Shown: positions 1 to 8,138, numbered from the stretch's first letter. The stretch is 13,953 nt of DNA from Ktedonobacteraceae bacterium (GCA_014896635.1 JADBKA010000115.1:1-13953), one strand, 5' to 3'. Numbers and translations are program-made. The notes: a model not told the origin generated them from the sequence alone.

Positions 1-220
1 CCGCATAGCTATGGGTGCCGCGATTGAGGTAGTGATCGAGTTCGTGGCTCTCGTGCGTGATCTGCTCCTCGAACAGAGAGTACATCACGACAGCCGACGC
101 CCCGGCGTCTTCCAGGCGGCGCACACCGTCCAGCTTCTTTGAGAGTGGCGAAGCTGAGGCAACGATGGGGTGTTTGAGTGTCAACCCCAGGTAGGTCGTT
201 GTCAGATCAAGCTCTGTCAT
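1..220 (-). CDS. Dihydroorotate dehydrogenase-like flavoprotein, N-terminal part (cut by window edge)
   Basis: Reading leftward from an ATG at 220, the frame stays open to the window edge (73 codons). The N-terminus ([17 protein letters not shown], then ASASPLS and [19 protein letters not shown]) matches the first beta-alpha units of the class I dihydroorotate dehydrogenase / PreA-type TIM barrel that binds FMN. Bacterial genes annotated as dihydroorotate dehydrogenase-like often sit directly beside a single-chain pyruvate:ferredoxin oxidoreductase, as here. The start codon overlaps the nifJ stop in an ATGA arrangement (217-220), which implies translational coupling and similar amounts of both proteins. 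A true pyrimidine-biosynthesis role is unlikely given the partner; a flavin electron-transfer or NAD(P)H-linked role with the PFOR is inferred. The catalytic residues lie outside the window, so the substrate cannot be judged. Confidence 0.85.
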   Translation of the reverse strand, partial: MTELDLTTTYLGLTLKHPIVASASPLSKKLDGVRRLEDAGASAVVMYSLFEEQITHESHELDHYLNRGTHSYA

Positions 221-3200
221 TTGCCAGTCTCCTCCTCTTTCTTGACTTGTTCCGCACTATGCTGCAATGCTTCGTTCAACTGGCGGTACTGGCGCCAGCG
301 CTGGCGGACGTCTTCTTCGGCCAGGTGCATCAGCGTTTCAGCCCGCACCTCGCTGCTTTGCAGGAGCATGCGATAGCGCGTCTCGTTGTAGGCGTATTCC
401 TCCAGCGGCAGCGATGGTTCTTTCGAGTCGATAGTCAAGGGATTTTTGCCTTCTTCGAGCAGGGTAGGATTGTAGCGGAACAGCGGCCAGTAGCCGGTCT
501 GCACTGCCAGTTTCTGCTGCTCCAGTCCCTGGCGCATGTCGATGCCATGCGCGATACAGTGACTGTAGGCGATGATCAGTGAAGGACCTTCATACGCTTC
601 GGCTTCCAGGAAGGCTCTGAGCGTCTGCTGATCGTTGGCGCCCATTGCCACGCGCGCTACGTAGACATTACCATAGGCCATAGCGAGCATGCCCAGATCT
701 TTTTTCGCCGTCGCTTTGCCACGCGCTGCGAACTTGGCAACGGCAGCGCGTGGTGTAGCCTTCGATGCCTGGCCGCCCGTGTTGGAGTAGACCTCGGTAT
801 CTAGCACCAGCATATTGACGTCGCGCCCGGACGCCAGCACATGATCCAGTCCGCCGAAGCCGATGTCATAGGCCCAGCCGTCGCCGCCGATAATCCAGAC
901 GCTCTTCTTGACCAGGGCATCGGCCAGTTCCAGTAGATCGCGCAGGCGTGGCGCTACCTGCGGATCGACAGCGGAGTCGTTGAGCAGGTAGCGCAAACGC
1001 TGCTTCAGTGCAGCAACACGTTCGCGCTGCGCCTGTATCTCCGGCTCACTGCGTTGTTCGGCGTCCAGGATGCCGGAGACGAGATCCTCGCCGATCAGTT
1101 CCATGTAGCGTGTGAGCAGCTCGCCGGCGTATTCCTGCTGCTTGTCCAGCGTCAGGCGCATACCCAGGCCGAACTCGGCGTTATCCTCAAACAGCGAGTT
1201 AGACCAGGCCGGCCCGCGCCCCTCGCGGTTCATGGTCCAGGGGGTAGTGGGCAGATTGCCGCCGTAGATCGAGGAACAGCCGGTAGCGTTGGCGACGAGC
1301 ATGCGATCCCCGAACAGTTGCGTGGCGAGCTTGATGTACGGCGTCTCGCCGCAGCCCGAACAGGCGCCGGAGAACTCGAAAAGCGGCTCTAGCAACTGCG
1401 CATTTTTAAGCGCAGCTCGGTTGAGATGGCTGTAATCGGCTGTCGGTAGCGTCTCGAAGAACTCCCAGTTAGCCTTTTCCTGCGCGCGCAGCGGCGGCTG
1501 CTCCTCCATATTGATCGCTTTGCGTCCAACGCGCCGCTTGTCTTTGACTGGGCAGGCTTCGACGCACAGCGCGCAGCCCGTGCAGTCTTCGGGCGAGACT
1601 TGCAAGCTGTATTGCATGCCCGGAAACTCTTTGAAGCGCGCAGGGGTTGCTTTGAACGTTTCAGGCGCGTTTTGCAGCAGCGCCGGGTCGTAAATCTTTT
1701 CACGGATCACAGCGTGCGGGCAGACCATCACGCACTTGCCGCACTGGATACAGATGTCGGGGTCCCAGACGGGCATCTCCAGCGCGATGTTGCGTTTCTC
1801 CCACTGTGATGTGCCGGGCGGATAGGTGCCATCGCAGGGCAGCGCGCTCACCGGCAGTTTATCGCCTTCGCCGGCGATCATGGGACCGAGCACCTGCCGC
1901 ACGAAGTCCGGCGCCTGCTCCGGCACCGGGGGCCGACGTGTCAGCATCGGCAGCGGCACGCCGCGTCCATGTCCATTGCCGCCCACACCGCCAGCCGGCA
2001 CGGGAACAGGCTCCGCAGCCCCCACAGCCACAGCGGCGACGGTTTGCGCCGGTATCTGCACTTCGTACAGGTACTGCAAGGTTTCATCGACCGCGCGGAA
2101 GTTCTTCTGTACAACAACTTCTCCGCGCTTGCCGTAAGTTTTTCTGATACTCTGCTTGATCTGCTCAATGGCCTCTTCACGCGGCAGCACGCCACTGATG
2201 GCAAAGAAGCAGGTCTGCATGATGGTATTGATGCGCGCGCCCATGCCCGTCTTTTGCGCGACTTTGTGCGCGTCGATCACATAAAAGTGCAGGCTTTTGT
2301 CGATAATGGCCTGCTGTACTTCAACTGGCAGGTGCTGCCAGACCTCCTCGGGACCATAGGCGCTGTTGAGCAGAAAGATACCGCCGGGCCGGGCATGCTT
2401 GAGCACGTCGAAGCGTTCCAGGAATGTGAACTGGTGGCAGGCGACGAAGTTCGCCTGGCCCTCGCCGATCAGGTAAGGCGCACGAATGGGACGCGGGCCG
2501 AAGCGCAGGTACGAGGTCGTGACCGAACCCGATTTTTTGGAGTCGTAGACGAAGTAGCCCTGTGCGTAGTTAGCGGTCTCCTCGCCGATAATCTTGATCG
2601 AGTTGTGGTTCGCGCCGACCGTGCCATCGGACCCCAGCCCCCAGAAGACGCAGCGCACTGTATCGGGACTCTCGATGGAGAACGTCGGGTCGTAATCCAG
2701 GCTCAGATGCGTTACATCGTCGGTAATACCAACGGTGAAGCGCTCTGCTGGCTCCGCCTTCGCCATTTCATCGTAGATTGCCTTGACCATTGCCGGCGTG
2801 AATTCTTTAGAGGCGATGCCGTAACGTCCGCCGATGATGCGCGGCTGAAGCGGCAGCCCTCTGGCGTGGCCCTCGCTGACCGCAGCAACCACATCCAGGT
2901 AGAGCGGCTCCCCGGCGCTGCCCGGCTCTTTCGTGCGATCCAGCACCGCGATGGTCCTGACGCTCGCCGGTAGCGCCTGCAAGAAGTGCGCGACGGAGAA
3001 CGGGCGGAAGAGATGCACTTTGAGTACGCCCACTTTCTCGCCCCGCGCCGCCAGGTAGGCTGCCGTCTGCTCGACCGTCTCAGCGCCCGATCCCATCAGC
3101 ACAATCACGCGCTCGGCATCGGGTTCGCCTGCATAATCGAACAGGTGATACTGCCGCCCGACCAGACTGGCGAATTGATCCATCGCCTGCTGCACAATTG

Positions 3201-3921
3201 CGGGACACGCCTGGTAGTAGGGGTTGACGCTTTCACGCGCCTGGAAGAACGAATCGGGATTGTGAGACGTCCCACGAACGACGGGATGCTCAGGCGAGAG
3301 CGCGCGCCGGCGATGAGCCTGCACCAGCGTATCATCGATCATCGCGTGCATATCTGCGCGCGTCAGTTGCTCGATCTTGTTAATCTCATGCGAAGTGCGA
3401 AAGCCATCGAAGAAGTGCAGGAAGGGGATGCGCGCCTTGAGCGAAGCGGCATGCGCGATCAAGGCCAGATCCTGCGCTTCCTGGGGAGAATTCGAGGCCA
3501 GCAAGGCGAAGCCGGTAGCGCGCGTTGCCATAACGTCGGAGTGATCACCGAAAATGGAGAGGGCCTGCGTGGCAAGCGTGCGCGCTGCGACGTGAAAGAC
3601 GACAGGCGTCAGTTCACCGGCGATTTTGTACATATTGGGGATCATAAGCAGCAGGCCCTGAGACGCTGTGAAGGTGGTTGCCAGCGCGCCAGCTTGCAAT
3701 GCGCCGTGAATGGCCCCGGCGGCTCCCCCTTCCGATTGCATCTCCACAACAAGCGGCACCGTCCCCCACAGATTCGTGCGACCGGCTGCCGACCAGCTAT
3801 CGGCCAGCTCGCCCATTGAAGTTGAGGGTGTGATCGGATAGATGGCGATAACTTCGCTCAGCGCGTGCGCGACGTTCGCTACCGCCTCATTACCATCTAT
3901 TGTCACCCATGTGCGTTCCAT
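217..3921 (-). CDS. nifJ: Pyruvate:ferredoxin (flavodoxin) oxidoreductase, single-chain
   Basis: 1234 residues; converts pyruvate, CoA and oxidised ferredoxin to acetyl-CoA, CO2 and reduced ferredoxin in the cytoplasm. The pyrimidine-binding domain opens with YPITPS (28-33). T31, E64, R114 and N1047 match the thiamine/pyruvate-contact residues I recall for Desulfovibrio africanus PFOR, so pyruvate rather than an aryl-pyruvate is the likely substrate. The 2x[4Fe-4S] domain has C724/727/730/734 and C780/783/786/790. The thiamine-diphosphate domain carries the proximal cluster (C854, C857, C882, C1122), GDGW at 1013 and [10 protein letters not shown] at 1041. Residues 629-660 form a Val/Ala/Pro/Gly-rich linker, roughly 35 residues longer than the D. 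africanus spacing. The C-terminus is about 50 residues shorter there and ends in a charged Glu/Lys tail. AGGAGG at 3931-3936 sets the ATG. It lies downstream of paaK on the same strand, 261 bp away. Confidence 0.96.
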   Translation of the reverse strand: MERTWVTIDGNEAVANVAHALSEVIAIYPITPSTSMGELADSWSAAGRTNLWGTVPLVVEMQSEGGAAGAIHGALQAGALATTFTASQGLLLMIPNMYKIAGELTPVVFHVAARTLATQALSIFGDHSDVMATRATGFALLASNSPQEAQDLALIAHAASLKARIPFLHFFDGFRTSHEINKIEQLTRADMHAMIDDTLVQAHRRRALSPEHPVVRGTSHNPDSFFQARESVNPYYQACPAIVQQAMDQFASLVGRQYHLFDYAGEPDAERVIVLMGSGAETVEQTAAYLAARGEKVGVLKVHLFRPFSVAHFLQALPASVRTIAVLDRTKEPGSAGEPLYLDVVAAVSEGHARGLPLQPRIIGGRYGIASKEFTPAMVKAIYDEMAKAEPAERFTVGITDDVTHLSLDYDPTFSIESPDTVRCVFWGLGSDGTVGANHNSIKIIGEETANYAQGYFVYDSKKSGSVTTSYLRFGPRPIRAPYLIGEGQANFVACHQFTFLERFDVLKHARPGGIFLLNSAYGPEEVWQHLPVEVQQAIIDKSLHFYVIDAHKVAQKTGMGARINTIMQTCFFAISGVLPREEAIEQIKQSIRKTYGKRGEVVVQKNFRAVDETLQYLYEVQIPAQTVAAVAVGAAEPVPVPAGGVGGNGHGRGVPLPMLTRRPPVPEQAPDFVRQVLGPMIAGEGDKLPVSALPCDGTYPPGTSQWEKRNIALEMPVWDPDICIQCGKCVMVCPHAVIREKIYDPALLQNAPETFKATPARFKEFPGMQYSLQVSPEDCTGCALCVEACPVKDKRRVGRKAINMEEQPPLRAQEKANWEFFETLPTADYSHLNRAALKNAQLLEPLFEFSGACSGCGETPYIKLATQLFGDRMLVANATGCSSIYGGNLPTTPWTMNREGRGPAWSNSLFEDNAEFGLGMRLTLDKQQEYAGELLTRYMELIGEDLVSGILDAEQRSEPEIQAQRERVAALKQRLRYLLNDSAVDPQVAPRLRDLLELADALVKKSVWIIGGDGWAYDIGFGGLDHVLASGRDVNMLVLDTEVYSNTGGQASKATPRAAVAKFAARGKATAKKDLGMLAMAYGNVYVARVAMGANDQQTLRAFLEAEAYEGPSLIIAYSHCIAHGIDMRQGLEQQKLAVQTGYWPLFRYNPTLLEEGKNPLTIDSKEPSLPLEEYAYNETRYRMLLQSSEVRAETLMHLAEEDVRQRWRQYRQLNEALQHSAEQVKKEEETGK

Positions 3922-3960
3922 AAATGAATGCCTCCTGCGAGTTCAGGATATTATTTCCAT

Positions 3961-4163
3961 CACAGGCGTGCCGGGTAGCCACGCTAACGAAGCGGGAGCC
4001 TGGCGCCTGCCTTGCAGGCCAGGACGCCCGCAAGCAGCACTCCGGTGGGACCGGAACCCCCGCAGCCTTCCAGGTCAGTACGCCTTGCTACAAGCATAGC
4101 GCGGGCACGTCACAATATAATCACAGGAGGCAAGTTTACTATCACGAGTGCGACACAGGCGTG
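3961..4163. repeat. 10-bp direct repeats bracketing the hairpin element in the paaK-nifJ gap
   Basis: CACAGGCGTG occurs at 3961-3970 and again at 4154-4163, one copy near each end of the 261-bp gap, with the hairpin repeat lying between them. This could be a remnant of target-site duplication or a pair of binding sites, but a 10-bp match is weak evidence. Confidence 0.35.
3992..4055. repeat. Strong GC-rich stem-loop pair in the paaK-nifJ gap
   Basis: The first stem-loop (3992-4031) has GCGGG pairing with CCCGC, then CCTG with CAGG, then GCCTGC with GCAGGC around a CTT loop, with small bulges. The second (4041-4055) is TCCGGT-GGG-ACCGGA. Together they look like a dispersed REP-like intergenic repeat. 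In leftward mRNA they would fold between paaK and nifJ and could stabilise the paaK 3' end or reduce read-through. No U-tract follows in the leftward direction, so this is not a clear intrinsic terminator. I see no convincing nifJ promoter in the rest of the 261-bp gap. Confidence 0.55.
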
Positions 4164-4182
4164 ATTCGGAAACGCTCAATGC

Positions 4183-5550
4183 TTATTTGCGTTTGTCTAC
4201 GACACGCAGCGCCTTGCCCTCACTACGGGGGAGCGTCCCCGGCACATGGAGATGCACTTCGATGTGCAGGCCCAGTGTCTCTCGTAGTGCGTGACTGGCT
4301 CTGTTACGCAGTGCATCGACCTCTTCATGGGCCGCCCACATACTCTCGTCCAGCAACGTCTCGCTGATCTGCTGCTGAAATTGTGAACTGACTTCGACGT
4401 GTACCGCCGCTTCGTCCAGCGTTCGCTCGCGCTCAACCACAATCTGATAATACGGCGCAAACTCGGCTATGCCGAAGAGTACGCGCTCAATCTCGCCCGG
4501 ATAGACGTTGACGCCGCGAATGATCAGCATATCATCGACGCGCCCCTTGATCTGGCTCATACGCACCAGCGTACGGCCACAGGCGCACGGCTCTTCCAGC
4601 AGCGAGCACAGGTCTCCGGTGCGATAGCGCAAAAGTGGCATGCCCTCTTTCGTGATCGGCGTGAAGACCAGCTCACCTTCCTGGCCGGGCGGCAGCGGCT
4701 CACCCGTTGCGGGATCGACGATTTCGGGCAGGAAGTGATCTTCAAACACGTGCAGCCCGCGCAGGCCGCCCGCATGGGCATGGGCGCGCCCCTCGACGCA
4801 CTCCATCGCTACACCGGGACCGATGATCTCGCTCAGCCCGTAGATATCGAGCGCGACAAGGCCCAGTCCTTGCTCAACCTGAACGCGCATCTCGTTCGTC
4901 CAGGGTTCGGCGCCGAAGATGCCAAACTTAAGGTGGAGATCGCCGGGGGTGAGTCCCTGACCGGCCAGAGCCTCTGCCAGGGTGAGCGCGTAAGAGGGTG
5001 TGCAACAGAGCGCCTTTGCCTGCAAATCGCGCATCAGCGAGATCTGGCGCAAAGTATTGCCGCTTGAAGCTGGTACGACGACCGCGCCGAGATATTCACC
5101 ACCATAGTGCAGGCCCAGGCCGCCGGTAAAGAGTCCGTAGCCATAAGCGTTGTGCAAAATATCGCCGGGACGCACACCAGCACAGACCAGCGCGCGCGCG
5201 CAAACCTCGCTCCAGACGTCGATGTCACTGCGAGTATAGGCAACGATTTTCGCTTTGCCTTTCGTGCCAGATGAGGCATGCACGCGCACCAGTTCCTCTT
5301 GAGGCGCCGAGAGCAATCCTAAAGGATAGTGGTTGAGCAGATCATCGCGGGTCGTGAAAGGAAGCCTGTGCAAGTCATCGAGATGGGTGATAGATGCCGG
5401 TGAGATGCCTCGCTCATCGAGGGCCTTGCGATAGAATGGCACATTGCTGTAGACGCGCCGGACGGTTGCTTGCAGGCGGGCCAGTTGCAGGTGACGGCGC
5501 TCGTCAGCAGACAGGTAGTCGCGCCTGGCAACCTCATCATTCCATGCCAT
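4183..5550 (-). CDS. paaK: Phenylacetate-CoA ligase
   Basis: 455 residues, the normal PaaK length. It activates phenylacetate with ATP and CoA to phenylacetyl-CoA, the entry step of the pathway, in the cytoplasm. Motifs of the adenylate-forming family appear in order: phosphate-binding SSGTKGKAK (93-101), FGAEPW (212-217), DIYGLSEIIGPG (235-246), YRTGDL (309-314), the hinge region RVDDMLIIRGVNVYPGEIE (337-355), and a C-terminal RSEGKALRVVDKR with the conserved catalytic Lys region. The P-loop normally reads SSGTTGKP, so the second Thr and the Pro are changed here. AAAGGAG (complement of 5558-5564) sits seven bases before the ATG. The gene follows paaG by 41 bp in the same direction and is presumably cotranscribed with it. 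Confidence 0.96.
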   Translation of the reverse strand: MAWNDEVARRDYLSADERRHLQLARLQATVRRVYSNVPFYRKALDERGISPASITHLDDLHRLPFTTRDDLLNHYPLGLLSAPQEELVRVHASSGTKGKAKIVAYTRSDIDVWSEVCARALVCAGVRPGDILHNAYGYGLFTGGLGLHYGGEYLGAVVVPASSGNTLRQISLMRDLQAKALCCTPSYALTLAEALAGQGLTPGDLHLKFGIFGAEPWTNEMRVQVEQGLGLVALDIYGLSEIIGPGVAMECVEGRAHAHAGGLRGLHVFEDHFLPEIVDPATGEPLPPGQEGELVFTPITKEGMPLLRYRTGDLCSLLEEPCACGRTLVRMSQIKGRVDDMLIIRGVNVYPGEIERVLFGIAEFAPYYQIVVERERTLDEAAVHVEVSSQFQQQISETLLDESMWAAHEEVDALRNRASHALRETLGLHIEVHLHVPGTLPRSEGKALRVVDKRK

Positions 5551-5591
5551 AAGAAAACTCCTTTGTTCTCACTCTCTTACAGATAAAGATT

Positions 5592-6353
5592 CTACTGACC
5601 GGTAAAACGAGGAGTACGCTTTTCCAGAAACGCCTTCAGACCCTCGGCGTGATCCTGGCTGTTGCCTGCTATATCTTGCAGAGACGCCTCGTAGGCGAGC
5701 TGCTCATCGAGCGTTGCGCTCTCACTGCGGTGCAGTGCGCGCTTCATCAAACCGAGCGATCTCGGACCCTGCGCCAGTTGCGCAGCCAATGCCTGCACCT
5801 GCGGCTGGAACTCGGCAGCGGCAAAAACGCGGTCCACCAGCCCGATGCGCAGCGCGTCCTCAGCCGAGAGGCGCGGGGAGAAAGCGAGCAGATCGAAAGC
5901 TTTGCTTGCGCCAATGAGACGGGGAAGAAAGTACGTCATGCCGGCATCAGGGACGAGTGCAATACGACTGAACGCGGTAGTGAACGAGGCGCTGTCCGCC
6001 GCCAGCCGCAGATCACAGGCGAGGGCCAGCGACATGCCCGCGCCGGCAGCCGCACCGTTGACGGCAGCTACCACCGGCTTCTCCAGGTTGCGGATACGTT
6101 TGACGACGAGAATATAGTGTTCGAGATGGGATGAAAAAGAAATGTTGCGACTCTGAAACTCTTTGAGATCCTGCCCGGCGCTGAATGCTCGTCCGGCTCC
6201 CGTGAGCACGACCACGCGCACCGCCGCGTCCTGCGCCGCCTGGAGCGCCCCGGCCAACTCTTGCAACAACTCTGTAGTGATGGCGTTCAGGGCTTCCGGT
6301 CGATTCAGCGTCAGGGTCAGGACGCCGTTTTCTCTGCTCTGTAAAAGTACCAT
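5592..6353 (-). CDS. paaG: 1,2-epoxyphenylacetyl-CoA isomerase (crotonase family)
   Basis: 253 residues. It isomerises the ring epoxide made by PaaABC to the seven-membered oxepin-CoA, and in other bacteria also shifts a double bond in the later beta-oxidation steps. Oxyanion-hole segments are AFSAGQDL (56-63) and NGAAAGAG (99-106). Asp136 in LVPDAG occupies the catalytic Asp position of the PaaG/enoyl-CoA-isomerase group, whereas true hydratases have Glu there. The C-terminal EGLKAFLEKRTPRFTGQ closely matches the PaaG ending. AAGGAG (complement of 6363-6368) precedes the ATG. It lies between the TetR gene (64 bp upstream) and paaK (41 bp downstream). PaaF is the alternative, but the Asp and the tail favour PaaG. 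Confidence 0.88.
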   Translation of the reverse strand: MVLLQSRENGVLTLTLNRPEALNAITTELLQELAGALQAAQDAAVRVVVLTGAGRAFSAGQDLKEFQSRNISFSSHLEHYILVVKRIRNLEKPVVAAVNGAAAGAGMSLALACDLRLAADSASFTTAFSRIALVPDAGMTYFLPRLIGASKAFDLLAFSPRLSAEDALRIGLVDRVFAAAEFQPQVQALAAQLAQGPRSLGLMKRALHRSESATLDEQLAYEASLQDIAGNSQDHAEGLKAFLEKRTPRFTGQ

Positions 6354-6417
6354 GCGCGGTATCTCCTTACGTATGAAGCATCAACTGTGGATGAGATTCT
6401 GTCCGCGATGCGTCGCC

Positions 6418-7074
6418 TCAGAACCTGGAGAGGTCGCGGGGAAGCAGCCCCTGCTCAACCATCGCGGTAAACATCGCCGCAATCTGCTGGGGACTATACT
6501 GCCCGTCTGGCCGGTACCACTGGGAAAGCCAGTGACACATGCCCAGAATACCAAACGTTGCTATTTTCGGGTCGATGGCCGGCTGGAAAGCGCCTGTCTG
6601 CTGCCCTTGCAGAATAATCTGCTCGAAACTGCGCTCGTAGTCTTTCTGGCGAATGATGATTTCTCTGGCGAAAGGACCGGTGAGGTGAGGCTGCTCGCGG
6701 TAGAAGACGATCATGATGGGCGAGCGATCAGCCGACAGCGTGGCATGATGCTCGATAGCCCGGCGCAGCTTCTCCGCAGGTGGCAGATCAGATTCTGCGA
6801 TACGGCGCAGCGGCTCCTCGGCCAGCGTGAGCACATTCAGGTAGATCAGGCGCAGAATCTCTTCTTTGTTTTTGACATGATAATAGAGCGCCGCCTTTGT
6901 CACTCCAAGCGTGCTGGCTATATCATCCAGGCTGGTCGCGCCAAAACCTTGTCGTGCAAAAAGATCAGCCGCCGCCGCAACAATCGCTTTCTGTGTCAGG
7001 CGCAGGCGTTTCGTTTTCGCTGCTTTTGCCTGCCGCTTTTCTGTTGAATGCAGCGTTCCCACAGGCCGATTCAT
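6418..7074 (-). CDS. TetR-family transcriptional regulator, probable paa-locus repressor (PaaR-like)
   Basis: 218 residues from ATG 7074. After a basic N-terminal arm (KRQAKAAKTKRLRL) comes a TetR DNA-binding domain: AAADLFARQGFGATSLDDIA, then the recognition-helix region LGVTKAALYYHVKNKEEIL. The C-terminal ligand domain resembles regulators that sense acyl-CoAs. A TTG at 7077 is also in frame, but AAGGAG (complement of 7083-7088) is 8 nt from the ATG and only 5 from the TTG, so ATG is preferred. It sits between the thioesterase (71 bp upstream) and paaG (64 bp downstream). TetR-family PaaR represses paa genes in Thermus and responds to phenylacetyl-CoA; the same role here is inferred from position. 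An 11-bp palindrome (7086-7096) overlaps the ribosome site. Confidence 0.9.
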   Translation of the reverse strand: MNRPVGTLHSTEKRQAKAAKTKRLRLTQKAIVAAAADLFARQGFGATSLDDIASTLGVTKAALYYHVKNKEEILRLIYLNVLTLAEEPLRRIAESDLPPAEKLRRAIEHHATLSADRSPIMIVFYREQPHLTGPFAREIIIRQKDYERSFEQIILQGQQTGAFQPAIDPKIATFGILGMCHWLSQWYRPDGQYSPQQIAAMFTAMVEQGLLPRDLSRF

Positions 7075-7082
7075 CAACCCTG

Positions 7083-7088
7083 CTCCTT
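7083..7088 (-). promoter_or_regulatory. Ribosome binding site deciding the TetR start
   Basis: AAGGAG on the minus strand is 8 nt before ATG 7074 and 5 nt before TTG 7077. The spacing supports ATG and removes one residue from the longest possible reading. Confidence 0.6.
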
Positions 7089-7145
7089 AATTTAAGCGAG
7101 TCTAGCGCCGCGTGCTAAGCGTGGTACGGTCTGCACTGCCTTCGA

Positions 7146-7565
7146 TCAACTGACGGCGTCCTGCCAGCGCGCGCGCAGGCTCTGAAAGTTCGCCTCCAGC
7201 TTTGCTATTGGCAGAATCACCTGAGTGGTCTCTCCTTCGCCGATCAGGTCGCCGAGTTCGCTGAATGCCTGGCAGCGCACATAGACACGATTCCTCTCGG
7301 TGCGCACGTGCTCGGCAACGATGCGCACGCGCATACCCGGCAGCGCCGAAGCAAGATGGCGCGCGCGGACCTCGTAGCCGATACCTTCTTCACCACTGTC
7401 GAGAAATGGCAGCAGCACCTTGCGGCCCGCCAGTTCCATATGCTTGACCATCCAGTAGGTCGCGTAGACGGGATGAACTGCACCCATCTCCTCGAAATGT
7501 ACGGTCATCTGCGGCGTTACAGTTAGCTCGACAACTGCCTGCTGGCCCACCGGAATCGGACGCAT
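7146..7565 (-). CDS. FlK-type hotdog-fold acyl-CoA thioesterase
   Basis: 139 residues with the pattern of the fluoroacetyl-CoA thioesterase (FlK) family: VTPQMTV, then HPVYATYWMVKHMELAG, GIGYEV, and a closing TTQVILPIAKLEANF. Thr36, Glu44 and His70 have exactly the mutual spacing (8 and 26) of the FlK catalytic triad Thr42/Glu50/His76, so an active thioesterase is likely. Fluoroacetyl-CoA is not implied; most relatives have unknown substrates. In this locus it probably fills the niche of PaaI, the usual paa thioesterase, which hydrolyses stalled pathway intermediates and frees CoA. The ATG lies 11 bp after the EthD-family stop and has no clear ribosome site, so translation may depend on reinitiation. 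The substrate assignment is inference. Confidence 0.85.
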   Translation of the reverse strand: MRPIPVGQQAVVELTVTPQMTVHFEEMGAVHPVYATYWMVKHMELAGRKVLLPFLDSGEEGIGYEVRARHLASALPGMRVRIVAEHVRTERNRVYVRCQAFSELGDLIGEGETTQVILPIAKLEANFQSLRARWQDAVS

Positions 7566-7576
7566 AGGCTATAAGG

Positions 7577-7873
7577 CTATACAACTTCGCTAAAAGCGAT
7601 AACCACGTCGTCAGGCGCCGTAAAGTTGGGCAGATCGGCAGAAGTGGCCTGCCCTTCCGGCGAACTGAGGGCAGCCTTGCGCTCATCGCGGTTATTGAAA
7701 TAGAGTATTGCCATCAGATAGTAAGGAGCGTTTTTGCCGCTGAAGCGGTGAACTTCCGCTTTCAGCAGGCCGGGAAGCTTCTGCACCAGGGGAACATGGA
7801 CGTTGAAGTAGTGTTTGTCGAACTGCTCGCGGTCCGCCGGCTCTTTGTAAAGAGCGATCATCGTAGCTGCCAT
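7577..7873 (-). CDS. EthD-family small ferredoxin-like-fold protein
   Basis: 98 residues. MIALYKEPADREQFDKHYF, HVPLVQKLPGL, and a C-terminal pattern ending DLPNFTAPDDVVIAFSEVV match the EthD family (dimeric alpha-beta barrel), named from a locus for ethyl tert-butyl ether degradation. Members often accompany oxygenases, but their activity is mostly unknown. An in-frame TTG at 7924 would add 17 residues; the ATG at 7873 is chosen because AAAGGAG (complement of 7883-7889) lies 9 nt upstream and the family fold begins right there. It is the first gene of the leftward operon, transcribed from the promoter at 7950-7978. A role in handling a reactive epoxide or shunt product is a guess from position only. 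Confidence 0.85.
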   Translation of the reverse strand: MAATMIALYKEPADREQFDKHYFNVHVPLVQKLPGLLKAEVHRFSGKNAPYYLMAILYFNNRDERKAALSSPEGQATSADLPNFTAPDDVVIAFSEVV

Positions 7874-7882
7874 TATCGCGTG

Positions 7883-7889
7883 CTCCTTT
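7883..7889 (-). promoter_or_regulatory. Ribosome binding site deciding the EthD-family start
   Basis: AAAGGAG on the minus strand with a 9-nt spacer to ATG 7873. The extra 17 codons back to TTG 7924 would run through this site and through a GGGTCCAGGGGG repeat fragment (7904-7915). Confidence 0.7.
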
Positions 7890-7949
7890 GCTGGAAATAG
7901 TGAGGGTCCAGGGGGCGACCGCAAAGGTTACCCTGACCCACTGATAAAA

Positions 7950-7978
7950 ATAGTATAGGATAGAGTGCGAAAAGTCAA
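7950..7978 (-). promoter_or_regulatory. Sigma-A-type promoter for the leftward ethD-thioesterase-tetR-paaG-paaK unit
   Basis: On the minus strand TTGACT (7978-7973), a 17-bp spacer and TACTAT (7955-7950) form a near-consensus promoter. The start would be near 7943, leaving a leader of about 70 nt before ATG 7873. TATACT at 7957-7952 is an overlapping alternative -10 with a 15-bp spacer. Confidence 0.65.
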
Positions 7979-8061
7979 TCGCACGCAGCAATTTCTATCA
8001 TGTAGTAAAAAATTGTCACGAGTGCCGAATCTCCAGCCTGTGAAAATGCTTCGGTCCCAGA

Positions 8062-8081
8062 TACCATTCTACCGGATGGTA
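8062..8081. promoter_or_regulatory. Inverted repeat, candidate operator for the TetR regulator
   Basis: Perfect arms TACCAT (8062-8067) and ATGGTA (8076-8081) flank an 8-bp spacer containing ACCGG. It lies ten bases upstream of the paaA -35 element, between the two divergent promoters, as expected for a local regulator controlling both. A second ACCGG-containing site is at 8133-8138. Binding by the TetR protein is inference. Confidence 0.45.
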
Positions 8082-8090
8082 AAATATCCG

Positions 8091-8119
8091 TTGTGAAATA
8101 ATGATTTTTGTTTTATAAT
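8091..8119 (+). promoter_or_regulatory. Sigma-A-type promoter for paaABCD
   Basis: TTGTGA (8091-8096), a 17-bp spacer and a perfect TATAAT (8114-8119). The start would be near 8126, giving a leader of about 60 nt. The surrounding sequence is AT-rich compared with the genes. Confidence 0.7.
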
Positions 8120-8132
8120 TAATAGTGATTAT

Positions 8133-8138
8133 ACCGGT
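8133..8138. promoter_or_regulatory. ACCGGT palindrome just downstream of the predicted paaA transcription start
   Basis: TACCGG at 8132-8137 repeats the core found in the upstream inverted repeat (TACCGG at 8070-8075). It is placed where a bound repressor would block the start of transcription. Only six bases are palindromic, so this is a weak candidate. Confidence 0.25.

Noticed and set aside
1230..1251. GGTCCAGGGGG match to the intergenic repeat inside nifJ
   Set aside because: It is within conserved coding sequence and too short to indicate a repeat insertion.
1969..3819. Long plus-strand frames (334 and 277 codons) opposite nifJ
   Set aside because: They lie entirely antisense to a strongly conserved PFOR reading and have no recognisable domain; they are mirror frames of GC-rich coding sequence.
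7874..7924. TTG-initiated extension of the EthD-family protein
   Set aside because: It would translate through the Shine-Dalgarno site and a repeat fragment; the fold starts at the ATG at 7873.
7989..8015. CAATTT...AAATTG inverted arms in the divergent region
   Set aside because: AT-rich 6-bp arms with a 15-bp spacer are expected by chance here and do not resemble the stronger TACCAT/ATGGTA site.
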